From: Vibrio gallaecicus
GTDB taxonomy: Bacteria > Pseudomonadota > Gammaproteobacteria > Enterobacterales > Vibrionaceae
Reading direction: 5' to 3'
DNA length: 64,000 nucleotides
NCBI RefSeq assembly: GCF_024347495.1
Contig: NZ_AP025490.1
Span: forward strand, 1,612,001-1,676,000
Part shown: one piece after another, positions 18,461-28,236 of the stretch
Layout: every line of letters starts with the position of its first letter
Numbering within the stretch: the stretch's first letter is position 1
Made by a program: the position numbers and the translations under genes
The notes under the pieces: generated by a model
Seen by the model: the letters and a program-made list of their open reading frames with translations, nothing else
Told to the model about the DNA's origin: nothing
The model's database searches: none

Positions 18461-20581
18461 ATGAATCAATATCTAGCGGTTACCTCAAACGGTCTTGAGA
18501 ATTTATTAGTTGAAGAACTAACCCAACTAGGCATTACTAATGCAAAACCTGTTCAAGCAGGTGTTAAATTCAAAGCAACTAATGAGCAAATTTATCGTTG
18601 TTGTTTGTGGAGTCGTTTGGCTTCTCGATTTGTACGTGTTTTGTCTGAGTTTACTTGTCAAGATGACATGGACCTCTACCTTTCAACGACAGCGGTAAAT
18701 TGGGTCAATCAATTCCACAGCTCAAAACGATTTGTTGTTGATTTTAATGGTACCAACCGTGAAATTCGTAACAGCCAATACGGTGCGATGAAAGTTAAAG
18801 ATGCCGTAGTTGACTGTTTTGAAAAGAAATCTCTACCTCGCCCTTCGATCAGCAAGGAAAGCCCTGATATTCGTATTCACGTGCGCCTTCATAAAGATAA
18901 AGCGATTCTAGGCGTTGATATGGTAGGCAGTGGCTTACACCAACGTGGATACCGTCCTGAATCTGGTCGTGCTCCTTTACGTGAAACGCTTGCTGCAGCA
19001 ATCCTGTTACGTAGTGGCTGGGATGCAACAAAACCTTTCTTAGACCCAATGTGTGGTTCAGGCACTTTGGTGATTGAAGCTGCGATGATGGCTGCGAATA
19101 TGGCTCCGGGTGTAAAACGTCAGAAGTGGTGCTTTGAGTCATTAGAAGATTTTGATGCAGAGCTTTGGGCTGAAGTTAAAGCTGAAGCCAATGTTCAAGG
19201 TCGACGTGGCGTGAAAAAGGTAGAATGCAAATTCTATGGCTATGACAACGATGCTCGTATGATTCAAACTGCACGAGACAACGCTCGCAGAGCCGGTGTT
19301 GAAGAGCTTATTGAGTTTGAGGTTGGCGATGCTGCTCTATTGAAGCGTCCTGCAACCTTTGATAATGGTGTTATCGTTTCTAACCCACCTTATGGTGAGC
19401 GTCTAGGAACTGAGCCGGGGCTAATTGCTTTATATACTGCATTTGGAGCACAACTTAAATCAGAATTTGGTGGCTGTAATGCTTCCATTTTTTCTAGCTC
19501 TGACGAATTGCTAAGTTGTTTACGTATGCGTGCGGATAAACAATTTAAGTTGAATAATGGTGCGTTACCTTGTCACCAAAAGAATTATTCAATTTCTGAC
19601 CGTCCAATGTCTGATCGCCCAACACAGCAAGAAGAGCAGTTAATTGCTCCTGATTTCGCTAATCGTCTAAAGAAGAATATTGGAAAAATCGGTAAGTGGG
19701 CTAAGAAAGAGAAGTTAGAGTGCTACCGTATTTATGATGCCGATCTTCCTGAGTACAATGTAGCTATCGATGTTTATCCCGGTCACCTTGTGATTCAGGA
19801 ATATGCAGCGCCTAAAGACATCCCTGAAGAAAAAGCAAAACGCCGTCTAACCGATATTATTCGTGCTGCAATTCAAGTAACCGGTGTTGAAGCGAACAAT
19901 GTTGTGCTTAAAGTACGTCAGAAGCAGAAAGGTCGCTCTCAATACCAAAAACTGTCTCAAGACTCTTCAAAGATGGAAGTGAATGAGTACGGGGTTAAAT
20001 TGATCGTTAACCTTCATGATTACTTAGATACCGGCCTATTCCTTGATCATAAACTGACTCGCCGTCGTCTTGGGGAAATGTCAGCAGAAAAGGACTTCTT
20101 GAATTTATTTGCTTACACAGGTAGCGCGACGGTTCATGCAGCAGTAGGTGGAGCTCGCTCTACAACAACGGTTGATATGTCGAACACTTATTTAGAGTGG
20201 GCAAAAGAGAACATGTCTTTGAATGGTCGAGTAGGTCGTCAACACCAATTTGAACAAGCGGATTGCTTGCAATGGCTTGCGAATGCTAAAGGTGAGTACG
20301 ACTTGATCTTTATTGATCCGCCAACATTCTCTAATTCAAAGCGTATGGATCAAACGTTTGATGTCCAGCGTGATCATATCCAATTGATGGAAAACCTGAA
20401 AAGGCTCCTAAGAGAAGAAGGGACAATTGTTTTCTCAAACAATAAGCGCCAATTTAAAATGGATTTGGAAGGTTTAGAGTCATTAGATCTTAAAGCGGAG
20501 AATATCTCATCTAAGACTTTACCTTTAGATTTTTCTCGAAATAAACACATTCATAATTGCTGGTTAATTACACATAAGTAA
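18461..20581 (+). CDS. rlmL: bifunctional 23S rRNA methyltransferase RlmKL
   Basis: This is a 706-residue fusion of two methyltransferases. The N-terminal half has a THUMP domain (about 45-155), SAM motif [14 protein letters not shown] (193-206) and the N2-guanine motif NPPYGERLG (308-316), modifying G2445. The C-terminal half has a second SAM fold with [13 protein letters not shown] and makes m7G2069. Length equals the E. coli protein (702). The ATG at 18461 is the only good start. No broken domain is seen. Confidence 0.96.
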   Translation: MNQYLAVTSNGLENLLVEELTQLGITNAKPVQAGVKFKATNEQIYRCCLWSRLASRFVRVLSEFTCQDDMDLYLSTTAVNWVNQFHSSKRFVVDFNGTNREIRNSQYGAMKVKDAVVDCFEKKSLPRPSISKESPDIRIHVRLHKDKAILGVDMVGSGLHQRGYRPESGRAPLRETLAAAILLRSGWDATKPFLDPMCGSGTLVIEAAMMAANMAPGVKRQKWCFESLEDFDAELWAEVKAEANVQGRRGVKKVECKFYGYDNDARMIQTARDNARRAGVEELIEFEVGDAALLKRPATFDNGVIVSNPPYGERLGTEPGLIALYTAFGAQLKSEFGGCNASIFSSSDELLSCLRMRADKQFKLNNGALPCHQKNYSISDRPMSDRPTQQEEQLIAPDFANRLKKNIGKIGKWAKKEKLECYRIYDADLPEYNVAIDVYPGHLVIQEYAAPKDIPEEKAKRRLTDIIRAAIQVTGVEANNVVLKVRQKQKGRSQYQKLSQDSSKMEVNEYGVKLIVNLHDYLDTGLFLDHKLTRRRLGEMSAEKDFLNLFAYTGSATVHAAVGGARSTTTVDMSNTYLEWAKENMSLNGRVGRQHQFEQADCLQWLANAKGEYDLIFIDPPTFSNSKRMDQTFDVQRDHIQLMENLKRLLREEGTIVFSNNKRQFKMDLEGLESLDLKAENISSKTLPLDFSRNKHIHNCWLITHK

Positions 20582-20616
20582 TAACCTCAATTATTTAGAT
20601 AGTAAGGACAGTTAAA

Positions 20617-20859
20617 GTGCTGACACTATACAGTACTGAAGGGTGCCATCTTTGTGAGATGGCATTTGAATTGACGGAACAACTTAACATTAGTCACCAG
20701 GTTGAAGTTATAGATATTGCATTTGATGATGTTCTATTTTCTCGTTACGGGGTAACGATACCGGTACTTAAATTTCAAGAATCAGAACTTAATTGGCCAT
20801 TTGGCCTTCAAGAACTTAACGATTGGTTAAACAATAATGGCATTACTGACAATACATAA
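20617..20859 (+). CDS. glutaredoxin-like protein (DUF836 family)
   Basis: This 80-residue thioredoxin-fold protein has the redox pair C9-H-L-C12 (STEGCHLCEMA) and the cis-proline region GVTIPVLKF. It starts with GTG at 20617 behind AAGGA. It overlaps the start of uup by 23 bp, so the two are translationally coupled. The same small glutaredoxin gene precedes uup in other vibrios. Its substrate is unknown. Confidence 0.82.
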   Translation: MLTLYSTEGCHLCEMAFELTEQLNISHQVEVIDIAFDDVLFSRYGVTIPVLKFQESELNWPFGLQELNDWLNNNGITDNT

Positions 20860-22753
20860 CGGGCAACTTGCCTTTGGTGATCACCCACTACTTGATCATG
20901 CTGACTTCACTCTACAAGAAAACGAGCGAGTTTGTTTAGTTGGACGTAATGGTGCAGGTAAATCAACGTTAATGAAGATCTTGTCTGGCAATATCATCAT
21001 GGATGACGGTAAGATGCAGATCACTCAAGATGTTGTTGTTTCTCGTTTAGAGCAAGATCCACCTCGAAATGAACAAGGTACAGTTTATGAATATGTATCT
21101 GGTGGTTTGGCTGAAGTAGGTGAGCTGCTTAAGGAATATCACAACTTACTCGATATTATCGCTGAAGATCCAAGTGAGAAAAACTTAAACCGCTTGACTC
21201 GAGTTCAAGAGAAACTTGATCACGCTAATGCTTGGCGTTTTGAAGATCGAGTGAGTAATGTACTTGCGGCGTTAAAATTGACGGCGAATACAAAATTGAC
21301 CGAACTGTCAGGTGGTTGGCAGCGTAAAGCAGCCTTGGCACGTGCACTTGTCTGTGACCCTGATGTTCTGCTTCTTGATGAGCCGACAAACCACCTTGAT
21401 GTTGCAACTATTGAATGGCTAGAGACATTTCTTAAAGATTTCCGTGGCTCCATTATCTTCATTTCCCACGATCGCGCTTTTATCAAGTCAATGTCAACGC
21501 GCATCGTTGATCTTGATCGTGGCAAGTTAAGCTCTTTCCCAGGTGACTATGAAAATTATCTTCTCGAAAAAGAAGAAGCTTTACGCGTTGAAGAAATGCA
21601 AAACGCAGAGTTTGATAAAAAGTTAGCCCAGGAAGAGGTATGGATTCGTCAAGGAATCAAAGCTCGTCGTACGCGTAATGAAGGACGTGTTCGTGCACTT
21701 AAGAAGCTACGTGAAGAACGACAGAGTCGCCGTGAAGTGCAGGGCAAAGCAAATATTCAAATTGATACATCATCACGTTCGGGCAAAATCGTATTTGAAG
21801 CAGAAAATCTTAATTTTGCGTTTGAAGGTAAAACCATTGTTACAGATTTCAGTTTCAATATTATGCGTGGTGACCGTATAGCACTGATTGGTCCAAATGG
21901 TTGTGGTAAGAGTACTGTTCTTAAGCTACTTCTTGATCAACTAAAACCTGATTCAGGGCGACTGCATTGTGGCACTAAATTAGAGGTTGCGTATTTTGAC
22001 CAATATCGTGAGATTCTTGACCCTGAAAAATCAGTAATTGATAATTTAGCGGATGGCAAACAAGAAGTCACAGTCGGTGGCCGCGAGCGTCATGCTCTTA
22101 GCTATCTTCAAGATTTCTTATTCTCACCAAAGCGAGCTCGAACTCCAGTTAAAGCGCTATCCGGTGGTGAGAAGAACCGTTTATTGCTTGCACGTATCTT
22201 CCTTAAATCTAACAACTTGTTGATTCTTGATGAACCAACCAATGATTTAGATATCGAAACATTGGAACTTTTAGAAGATTTGCTTGCCAACTATGAGGGT
22301 ACATTGCTTCTGGTTAGTCACGATCGTCAGTTTGTAGATAATACAGTGATGACAAGTTGGATCTTTGAAGGCGATGGTGTCGTTGAAGAATTTGTTGGTG
22401 GTTATCATGATGCTCAGCAGCAACGGGCACAAGCCCTTCAGTACCGAGAGGTTGAAAAGCCAGCAAAGGTAGAAAAAGTTGTTGAGGAAACTCCCAAAAC
22501 AGTATCACCGAAAGTTAAAACTAAGAAGCTATCCTATAAGCTGCAACGAGAGCTAGAAGCATTACCTGCGCGTTTAGAGGAATTGGAAACCGAGATTGAA
22601 ACTTTACAGGTAGAGGTTAATGACCCTGACTTTTTCGCAAGATCTGTAGAGCAAACTAAACCTATCTTAGACAAGCTCTCTGCAACTGAGCATGAGCTGG
22701 AAGTCGCTTTTGAGCGTTGGGAAGAGCTCGAAGCACTACAACAGGAAAGTTAA
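20837..22753 (+). CDS. uup: ABCF ATPase Uup
   Basis: This soluble 638-residue protein has two ABC ATPase domains and no membrane segments. Walker A motifs are GRNGAGKST and GPNGCGKST, signatures LSGGWQRKAALARAL and LSGGEKNRLLLARIF, and Walker B motifs DVLLLDEPTNHLD and NLLILDEPTNDLD. The C-terminal 80 residues are a charged coiled coil, the DNA-binding tail typical of Uup. ABCF proteins act on ribosomes, and Uup also affects precise excision of transposons. The start lies within the upstream glutaredoxin-like gene. Confidence 0.92.
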   Translation: MALLTIHNGQLAFGDHPLLDHADFTLQENERVCLVGRNGAGKSTLMKILSGNIIMDDGKMQITQDVVVSRLEQDPPRNEQGTVYEYVSGGLAEVGELLKEYHNLLDIIAEDPSEKNLNRLTRVQEKLDHANAWRFEDRVSNVLAALKLTANTKLTELSGGWQRKAALARALVCDPDVLLLDEPTNHLDVATIEWLETFLKDFRGSIIFISHDRAFIKSMSTRIVDLDRGKLSSFPGDYENYLLEKEEALRVEEMQNAEFDKKLAQEEVWIRQGIKARRTRNEGRVRALKKLREERQSRREVQGKANIQIDTSSRSGKIVFEAENLNFAFEGKTIVTDFSFNIMRGDRIALIGPNGCGKSTVLKLLLDQLKPDSGRLHCGTKLEVAYFDQYREILDPEKSVIDNLADGKQEVTVGGRERHALSYLQDFLFSPKRARTPVKALSGGEKNRLLLARIFLKSNNLLILDEPTNDLDIETLELLEDLLANYEGTLLLVSHDRQFVDNTVMTSWIFEGDGVVEEFVGGYHDAQQQRAQALQYREVEKPAKVEKVVEETPKTVSPKVKTKKLSYKLQRELEALPARLEELETEIETLQVEVNDPDFFARSVEQTKPILDKLSATEHELEVAFERWEELEALQQES

Positions 22754-22759
22754 GAATTA

Positions 22760-24460
22760 ATGAGTTGTACAAAATTTAAATTAACCACAGTTGCTGCTTT
22801 AGTTTTAGCAGCAACTCAAGCAAATGCCGCAATTTATGATGTTGTCGAAGTAAGCCCTACGGGATTAACTACTCAAGCAACGGAGTATTTTGGTGTAGCA
22901 GTGAAGCCTGAAGACATTGACAAAACAACGGCAACACCTGATGAGTTATTAGGTTGTTTCGGTTCAGCTTCATGTTCTGAAAGTACTTATCCAATTGCTG
23001 TGGAATCTAGAGTGACTCTAGAAGGCGTGAGTTATCGTGAAGAAGTTCCATTTGCTATGGATAACCGATTCTACTATCTCGAAGATTATGGGAACTTCGA
23101 AGATTATTGTGCTGGTTTGTTGCAGTATTCTACATGTGAAGGCTGGAGCTCATTACGTTGGAATACATGGGTGTCTGAACAAGACATATCTCACGTAAAT
23201 GCGGAAGCTTTCATAGAAGGTGTTGGTAAAGTTGGATCTTATAATACTGTCATTAACTCAATTGATGAGACGTCTCAGCCAGTTGGAGTTCAATCAGACG
23301 GTTCTAGTATCAGACACAATGCCCTAGCTACTGCGACAGTTACAGCTTCTACAGAATCACGAGCTTGGGATTCTATAACTGTAAATGGAAAAGTCTTTAA
23401 CGTAGGCAGTATATCTAGTGCTGTAACTAATGATTACGGGAATTATTTTTCTTCAAAAGCCGCTATTTGGAACGCTGATAGCTCGGTACCTGTTTTGTCT
23501 GAATGGGGCACAAGTGTCGTCGAGAAAAGAGGCGACTATATGGCACAAGGTAGTATGCGTGCAATTACTTACGATAATGCAAGTGATAAACTTTATGCGG
23601 TTGGTTACAACGCAAACTATGCAAGCAGTGATATCCAAGACATGAATGCTAGTGTATTTGTAATTGATACTTCCTTAACGAATATTGAACCTCTGACTAT
23701 TTCAGGTCCTCAGGTAGATTCTGGTGGTGATTATAAATATACCAATAGTGTAGCAACAGATATTAACGATAATTTATTGGTTATCGGGCACGCCAAAAGA
23801 CGAATTGCAGAAGAAGGTACTCTTGATAATAAAATGTTTATTTCTCAAGTAACGTCTAGCAATAACTCAGCATCTTTACCTACTGCTACTTTCATTGCTG
23901 GTGGTATTTTCTTCTCTGGTGTTGGCGGTAATGCACGTTCTGTAAATAACTTTAATGAAATCGTAGGACAAGTTGATGCAGAGTCTATACGTGAAGTAGA
24001 TGGTAAAGAGAGGCGTCATCGTGGGTTTATTTACCCGTATTATGATGCCGCGACAGCCGGTACTGAAGTAACACGTAGGGCTATATTCAAAGATCAAGCT
24101 TGGTGGCTAGATGATCTAACTAATGACGGTAATGTTTCAGGAAACAATAATATGTATCGTATCATCGATGCATCTGATATCAACGATGCTGGTGTAATCT
24201 CAGCAACTGCATATCGATGCTCTGTTGGTGGAGTAGCACAAGGGTACGATACAACGTCACATAATGCAGAGTGTAAGTTTGGGAGCGGTGGTAATGAAGA
24301 AATTGTTGCGGTTAAACTTATTCCAAGAAGTAGTGCTTCTTCAGATGATATCCAAGCTCGTGGTACTGAAGTAGCTAAAGTTGAAAGATCAGGCGCAGGC
24401 TCTGGTTTACTTTCTATTGCTCTTTTAGGCTTATTGGGTTTCCGTAGAAAGTTCAAATAA
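22760..24460 (+). CDS. DUF3466 family exported protein with GlyGly-CTERM-like tail
   Basis: This 566-residue protein has a signal peptide (about 1-23, ending ATQANA). Its body contains repeated beta-propeller-like elements: NDYGNYFSSKAAIWNAD and the phrases VATDINDNLLVIGHA, VNNFNEIVGQ and DASDINDAGVISATA, which resemble HAF-type repeats. The end GAGSGLLSIALLGLLGFRRK matches the glycine, hydrophobic helix, Arg-rich plan of GlyGly-CTERM sorting tails, which direct proteins to the surface through rhombosortase and type II secretion in vibrios. It lies 6 bp after uup. DUF3466 is my best family match; the role is unknown. Confidence 0.82.
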   Translation: MSCTKFKLTTVAALVLAATQANAAIYDVVEVSPTGLTTQATEYFGVAVKPEDIDKTTATPDELLGCFGSASCSESTYPIAVESRVTLEGVSYREEVPFAMDNRFYYLEDYGNFEDYCAGLLQYSTCEGWSSLRWNTWVSEQDISHVNAEAFIEGVGKVGSYNTVINSIDETSQPVGVQSDGSSIRHNALATATVTASTESRAWDSITVNGKVFNVGSISSAVTNDYGNYFSSKAAIWNADSSVPVLSEWGTSVVEKRGDYMAQGSMRAITYDNASDKLYAVGYNANYASSDIQDMNASVFVIDTSLTNIEPLTISGPQVDSGGDYKYTNSVATDINDNLLVIGHAKRRIAEEGTLDNKMFISQVTSSNNSASLPTATFIAGGIFFSGVGGNARSVNNFNEIVGQVDAESIREVDGKERRHRGFIYPYYDAATAGTEVTRRAIFKDQAWWLDDLTNDGNVSGNNNMYRIIDASDINDAGVISATAYRCSVGGVAQGYDTTSHNAECKFGSGGNEEIVAVKLIPRSSASSDDIQARGTEVAKVERSGAGSGLLSIALLGLLGFRRKFK

Positions 24461-24473
24461 TTTAATACTATTT

Positions 24474-24510
24474 AGCACAAGTTCACGCTTTTGAACTTGT
24501 GCTTTTTTTT
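24474..24510 (+). terminator. terminator of the uup-DUF3466 unit
   Basis: A perfect 12-bp stem (AGCACAAGTTCA / TGAACTTGTGCT) is followed by eight T. Confidence 0.95.
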
Positions 24511-24607
24511 ATCTTGAGAAAATTAAGTTAATGGTCAATCTTTAAAGCTGGAGTTAAAAAACTCCATCGTTGTACGAAAAAATTAATACCCGTATGAGGA
24601 CTGCACT

Positions 24608-24781
24608 ATGAAGAGACAAAAACGTGATCGCTTAGAACGAGCACAATCTCAAGGCTATAAAGCTGGCTTAAATGGAAGATCTCAGGAAGATTGCCCTTAT
24701 AATCAAATGGAATCGAGGTCTAATTGGCTAGGTGGTTGGCGAGATGCTAGAGATGATAAGCAGGCAGGTCTCTACAAATAA
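24608..24781 (+). CDS. rmf: ribosome modulation factor
   Basis: This 57-codon gene encodes a basic protein starting MKRQKRDRLERAQSQGYKAG, with the conserved CPY and WLGGWRDAR motifs of RMF. RMF binds the 16S rRNA anti-SD region and dimerises ribosomes into inactive 100S particles in stationary phase. GAGGA stands 8 bp before the ATG. A small hairpin (GGAGTT/AACTCC, 24550-24565) lies in its leader. It is next to fabA and lonH-matP as in E. coli. Confidence 0.96.
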   Translation: MKRQKRDRLERAQSQGYKAGLNGRSQEDCPYNQMESRSNWLGGWRDARDDKQAGLYK

Positions 24782-24828
24782 CATGATTTAAATAAGGCTT
24801 CTATGATGAAGCCTTATTTAAATCATGT
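24781..24828. repeat. long perfect inverted repeat after rmf
   Basis: Two 21-base arms (24781-24801 and 24808-24828, core AATAAGGCTTC/GAAGCCTTATT) around a 6-base loop begin at the last base of the rmf stop codon. There is no T-run. It may act as a 3' RNA-stabilising stem or a bidirectional terminator between rmf and the convergent fabA. Confidence 0.8.
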
Positions 24829-24905
24829 TAGTGCATTATAACTAAATAGGTTGATAGAAAATTAAAGGCAATCATTGAGATCACCTTTAATAAAAGAAAC
24901 TTTAT

Positions 24906-25421
24906 TTAAAAAGCAGAGGTATCTTGGAATAATCCCACTTTTAAATCTTTAGCAACATAAATCTCTTTGCCATCTACAAGCACACGACCATCAGCTAGTC
25001 CCATAACTAAACGACGGTTCACAACACGCTTCATGTGAATTTCATAGGTTACTTTCTTAGCTGTAGGTAAAATTTGACCAGTAAATTTCACTTCACCTAC
25101 ACCAAGTGCACGGCCTTTACCTTTGCCGCCAACCCAACCTAAGTAGAAGCCAACTAATTGCCACATAGCGTCAAGCCCTAAACATCCAGGCATTACAGGG
25201 TCACCAGGGAAGTGACAGTCAAAGAACCAAAGGTCAGGAGTAATATCCAATTCAGCTAGAATTAGACCTTTACCGAAATCACCCTCAGTTTCAGACATTT
25301 TTGTAATGCGATCCATCATCAGCATATTTGGTGCTGGTAATTGTGGACCTTCTGGCCACAGCTCACCTTGGCTAGAAGCTAATAGGTCTTCACGAGTGTA
25401 AGAATCAGGTTTGTTTTGCAT
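24906..25421 (-). CDS. fabA: 3-hydroxydecanoyl-ACP dehydratase/isomerase
   Basis: This 171-residue enzyme dehydrates 3-hydroxyacyl-ACP and isomerises trans-2- to cis-3-decenoyl-ACP, the branch point of unsaturated fatty acid synthesis. The active-site residues His70 ([14 protein letters not shown]) and Asp84 (LGLDAMWQ) are at the E. coli positions, and the C-terminus [10 protein letters not shown] is identical in type. ATG 25421 is chosen over a TTG two codons upstream. It lies downstream of lonH on the same strand. Confidence 0.97.
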   Translation of the reverse strand: MQNKPDSYTREDLLASSQGELWPEGPQLPAPNMLMMDRITKMSETEGDFGKGLILAELDITPDLWFFDCHFPGDPVMPGCLGLDAMWQLVGFYLGWVGGKGKGRALGVGEVKFTGQILPTAKKVTYEIHMKRVVNRRLVMGLADGRVLVDGKEIYVAKDLKVGLFQDTSAF

Positions 25422-25506
25422 TATCAATTACTCCAATTTTTGATAGGTGCATCTTAGTGAACACGTGTACGCCAAACAAGTCCGATGAGTACTAGACAAA
25501 CCAGTA

Positions 25507-27156
25507 CTACGAAAATAGAAGCTTAATACGTTCCACGAATCCAGGCGGGTGCTCATGTCTTTCAAAGTTTTCAATACGCTCTGCTATTTTACTCAGAACG
25601 TTTTCTTCATTCTCATCTCTAAATGGTTTATTCATTATTAGAGGTATAGCTTCATCAACATTAGAAACAGACCAAATATTAAATTGTCCACTTTTAATGC
25701 TTTCTACCAATTCATCTTTTAAAGCAAGATGTTTTAAATTTGAGGTCGGTAAAATTACGCCTTGGTTGCCAGTAAACCCTTGGTGTTTACAAACATTATA
25801 GAAGCCTTCAATTTTTTCATTTAAGCCGCCAACGGCTTGTACACGACCAAATTGGTCTACTGCACCAGTAACAGCAATTTGCTGGTTAATAGGGTATTCA
25901 GATAGGGCGCTCACTAGTGAACAGAGTTCGGCAAGGGATGCACTGTCACCATCAACTTCACTATAAGATTGCTCAAATACGATGGAGGCAGAGTAAGGTA
26001 GCGGGTCCTCTAAATTGAGTGAGCTACTTACAAATGCTTGCATAATCATCATGCCTTTTGCATGTAAATTACCACCAAGCTCGGCTTTACGCTCAACATC
26101 AGCAATATCTCCATCGCCGAAGTGAATAACGCATGAGATACGAGCTGGTTCACCGTAAGAAATTGGGTGACCAGGTACATCGATAACTGTCAGACCATTA
26201 ACCTGGCCAACTTGTTCACCATCAGTTTCGATAATGACTTGCCCATCGAGAATATCATCCATAGCTCTTTCTGGGAGGTAAGACTCTCGGTAATACTTAT
26301 GCTCTAAAGCGAGAGTGATGTGCTGTGGGGTGATCTCTTGATTGCTTGATTCAATTGTAGCTTCACTTAATAATGAGTTATGCCAGATAGGGCAAAGGGG
26401 AACATAGTGCTGATCCTCTGTCTCTCTTGCACCGGCTTTCATTATTGAAAGGATGGAATCATTTGAAAAATTAGGGAGATCAAAACGTGCTTTAAGCCAT
26501 TTTAAATAACCTAGATACTCTAAAAAGTTTTTGTCTGTTAACTTTAAATCTTGTTCTAACTCGCTGAATAAACAGAAACCTGTTTGTACATCACTATCAA
26601 GAAAGTCTAAATCACCTAGTTGTACGCGATCACCAACGACAATTAGCTTTACGTTATAAGTACGAGAAGTGCTGACAGATGATATGTGAACCGGATTACT
26701 ATTTATATCTTCAATACTTTCACCGAGAAGAGCTGACTTTAAAAGTAACCAGCAGCCTGGATTTGCCAGGATCAAGTTCGCCGATATGATTAAATAACCA
26801 TTTTCAGCCCTAGAAAGTAACCCAGTACGATGAGCGATGACTTCATTATCTTTCACTTCGACTTGATCAAATAAACTTTCAACTTTGAGAGATTCAGTTC
26901 TAATTATTGGTTGAGCTTTATCAGCGGAACAAACCGATAGAGACTCTGAAACTAGCTGACGATAAATTGAATTATCAGGAGCATTAACCAAGAGAACCTT
27001 AGATAGATTAGAAAGGCATTCAAATCTTCTAAGAGCATGCTGAAAGCGTTTTTGAATGTCTAAAAAAGAATAAGGAGTAATCTTAGGGAACTGTTCTAAC
27101 TGAGAACTAAATTGATCGTATTGAGGCGTTACATTTCGCCAGTCTACTTGAGTCAT
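25507..27156 (-). CDS. lonH: Lon-like protease LonH (YcbZ)
   Basis: This 549-residue protein ends in an S16 Lon protease domain. The catalytic pair is Ser405 in GDSASLAEL and Lys448 in GLNEKIEGF, 43 residues apart as in Lon. The N-terminal half has no Walker A/B ATPase motifs, unlike true Lon. This fits the YcbZ group, which lies between fabA and matP in E. coli. Its targets are unclear. Four possible upstream bases of ribosome site are weak. The gene diverges from matP with 188 bp between starts. Confidence 0.88.
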   Translation of the reverse strand: MTQVDWRNVTPQYDQFSSQLEQFPKITPYSFLDIQKRFQHALRRFECLSNLSKVLLVNAPDNSIYRQLVSESLSVCSADKAQPIIRTESLKVESLFDQVEVKDNEVIAHRTGLLSRAENGYLIISANLILANPGCWLLLKSALLGESIEDINSNPVHISSVSTSRTYNVKLIVVGDRVQLGDLDFLDSDVQTGFCLFSELEQDLKLTDKNFLEYLGYLKWLKARFDLPNFSNDSILSIMKAGARETEDQHYVPLCPIWHNSLLSEATIESSNQEITPQHITLALEHKYYRESYLPERAMDDILDGQVIIETDGEQVGQVNGLTVIDVPGHPISYGEPARISCVIHFGDGDIADVERKAELGGNLHAKGMMIMQAFVSSSLNLEDPLPYSASIVFEQSYSEVDGDSASLAELCSLVSALSEYPINQQIAVTGAVDQFGRVQAVGGLNEKIEGFYNVCKHQGFTGNQGVILPTSNLKHLALKDELVESIKSGQFNIWSVSNVDEAIPLIMNKPFRDENEENVLSKIAERIENFERHEHPPGFVERIKLLFS

Positions 27157-27308
27157 CGAGAATTCTAAAAAAGATAAAGAGGTAAGGAGTATATAGAAAA
27201 AGCAATGGGGCTAATAGATGAATATTGAAGCTTGATTCAATATAGTAAAAATAAACATGAAGTTAGTCTGCTTTTCATCCACATTGATTGTTAAAACCAG
27301 AATCTTGG

Positions 27309-27321
27309 GTTACGCTGTCAC
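27309..27321. promoter_or_regulatory. matS-like site before matP
   Basis: GTTACGCTGTCAC matches the MatP target GTGACRNYGTCAC at all but the third position. It lies 24 bp before the matP ATG, where it could give autoregulation. Confidence 0.5.
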
Positions 27322-27344
27322 CATAGTTTAAATTGAGTAGTAAT

Positions 27345-27797
27345 ATGAAATATCAACAGTTAGAAAACTTAGAATGCGGTTGGAAATGGCAATATCTAGT
27401 CAAAAAATGGAAGGATGGCGTAGCGATTACTCAGTACATTGATAGTAGTGAAGCTAAAAATGCGGTTGATGAATTATTAAAGTTAGAACATCAACCAACA
27501 GGTGTGCTCGAATGGATTAATGACAATATGTCTCCAGACCTGGACAATAAGCTTAAACAAGCGATTAGAGCAAAACGTAAAAGACATTTCAATGCTGAGC
27601 AAATACATACAAAGAAAAAATCGATAGATTTGGATTATCGAGTTTGGGAAAAGTTATCTCAGCGTGCAAATGAGCTAGGCTGCACTTTATCAGATGCTAT
27701 TGAGTACCTTGTGAGTGAAGCTTCACGTAGTGAAAAGGCAAGTAAAACGGTCACTAGTTTAAAAGAAGATTTAAGCAAACTATTAGCGGATGATTAG
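27345..27797 (+). CDS. matP: macrodomain Ter protein MatP
   Basis: This 150-residue DNA-binding protein has an N-terminal four-helix bundle and a ribbon-helix-helix segment (around KKKSIDLDYRVWEKLSQRAN), followed by a C-terminal coiled coil (ASKTVTSLKEDLSKLL). MatP binds matS sites, condenses the terminus macrodomain and links it to the divisome. It starts at ATG 27345, preceded by GAGTAG. A longer TTG start is unlikely. Its place next to lonH-fabA-rmf is conserved. The nearby dif site confirms that this window is the terminus. Confidence 0.95.
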   Translation: MKYQQLENLECGWKWQYLVKKWKDGVAITQYIDSSEAKNAVDELLKLEHQPTGVLEWINDNMSPDLDNKLKQAIRAKRKRHFNAEQIHTKKKSIDLDYRVWEKLSQRANELGCTLSDAIEYLVSEASRSEKASKTVTSLKEDLSKLLADD

Positions 27798-27805
27798 GTG
27801 ATTTC

Positions 27806-28114
27806 ATGATGTATGTAATTCTGGCTGGTGCCATTTTACTATTTTGGCTTGTGCTTATTGACAGACCTGTACTCAAAGTCTTATTTAGAGATGGAACGAT
27901 TGAAAAGTCAAAAGGGCACTTCCCCCCATCTTTTAGACATAATGTGGTAGAAATTGGGCGTATAACCCCATTCACTGGAGAGGTAAAAGTTTATTCAAAA
28001 CGTTCTGGTTACCAACTGAGTTTTTCAAAAACAATACCTAAAGGTGTTCAACAGCGGGTTAGAAACGTTTTTCCTCATAATGGTTTTAAATCGAAAGGCG
28101 GCAAGAAAGCTTAA
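27806..28114 (+). CDS. DUF3634 family small membrane protein
   Basis: This 102-residue protein has one N-terminal membrane helix (MMYVILAGAILLFWLVLI) and a basic soluble part with the conserved core FPPSFRHNVVEIGRITPFTG. It resembles DUF3634, found beside matP in vibrios. It lies 8 bp after matP, so it is probably cotranscribed. Function unknown. Confidence 0.8.
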   Translation: MMYVILAGAILLFWLVLIDRPVLKVLFRDGTIEKSKGHFPPSFRHNVVEIGRITPFTGEVKVYSKRSGYQLSFSKTIPKGVQQRVRNVFPHNGFKSKGGKKA

Positions 28115-28236
28115 GCCTTTATTAACAACCTCATTTCAGGGTTGGGTTATATCTATCCAAAGCTCAACTTATTAGTCTGATTTATCATAGCCATAGCGAC
28201 ATACTTTGTATTTTAAATGTTATGGAAATTAGAAAA

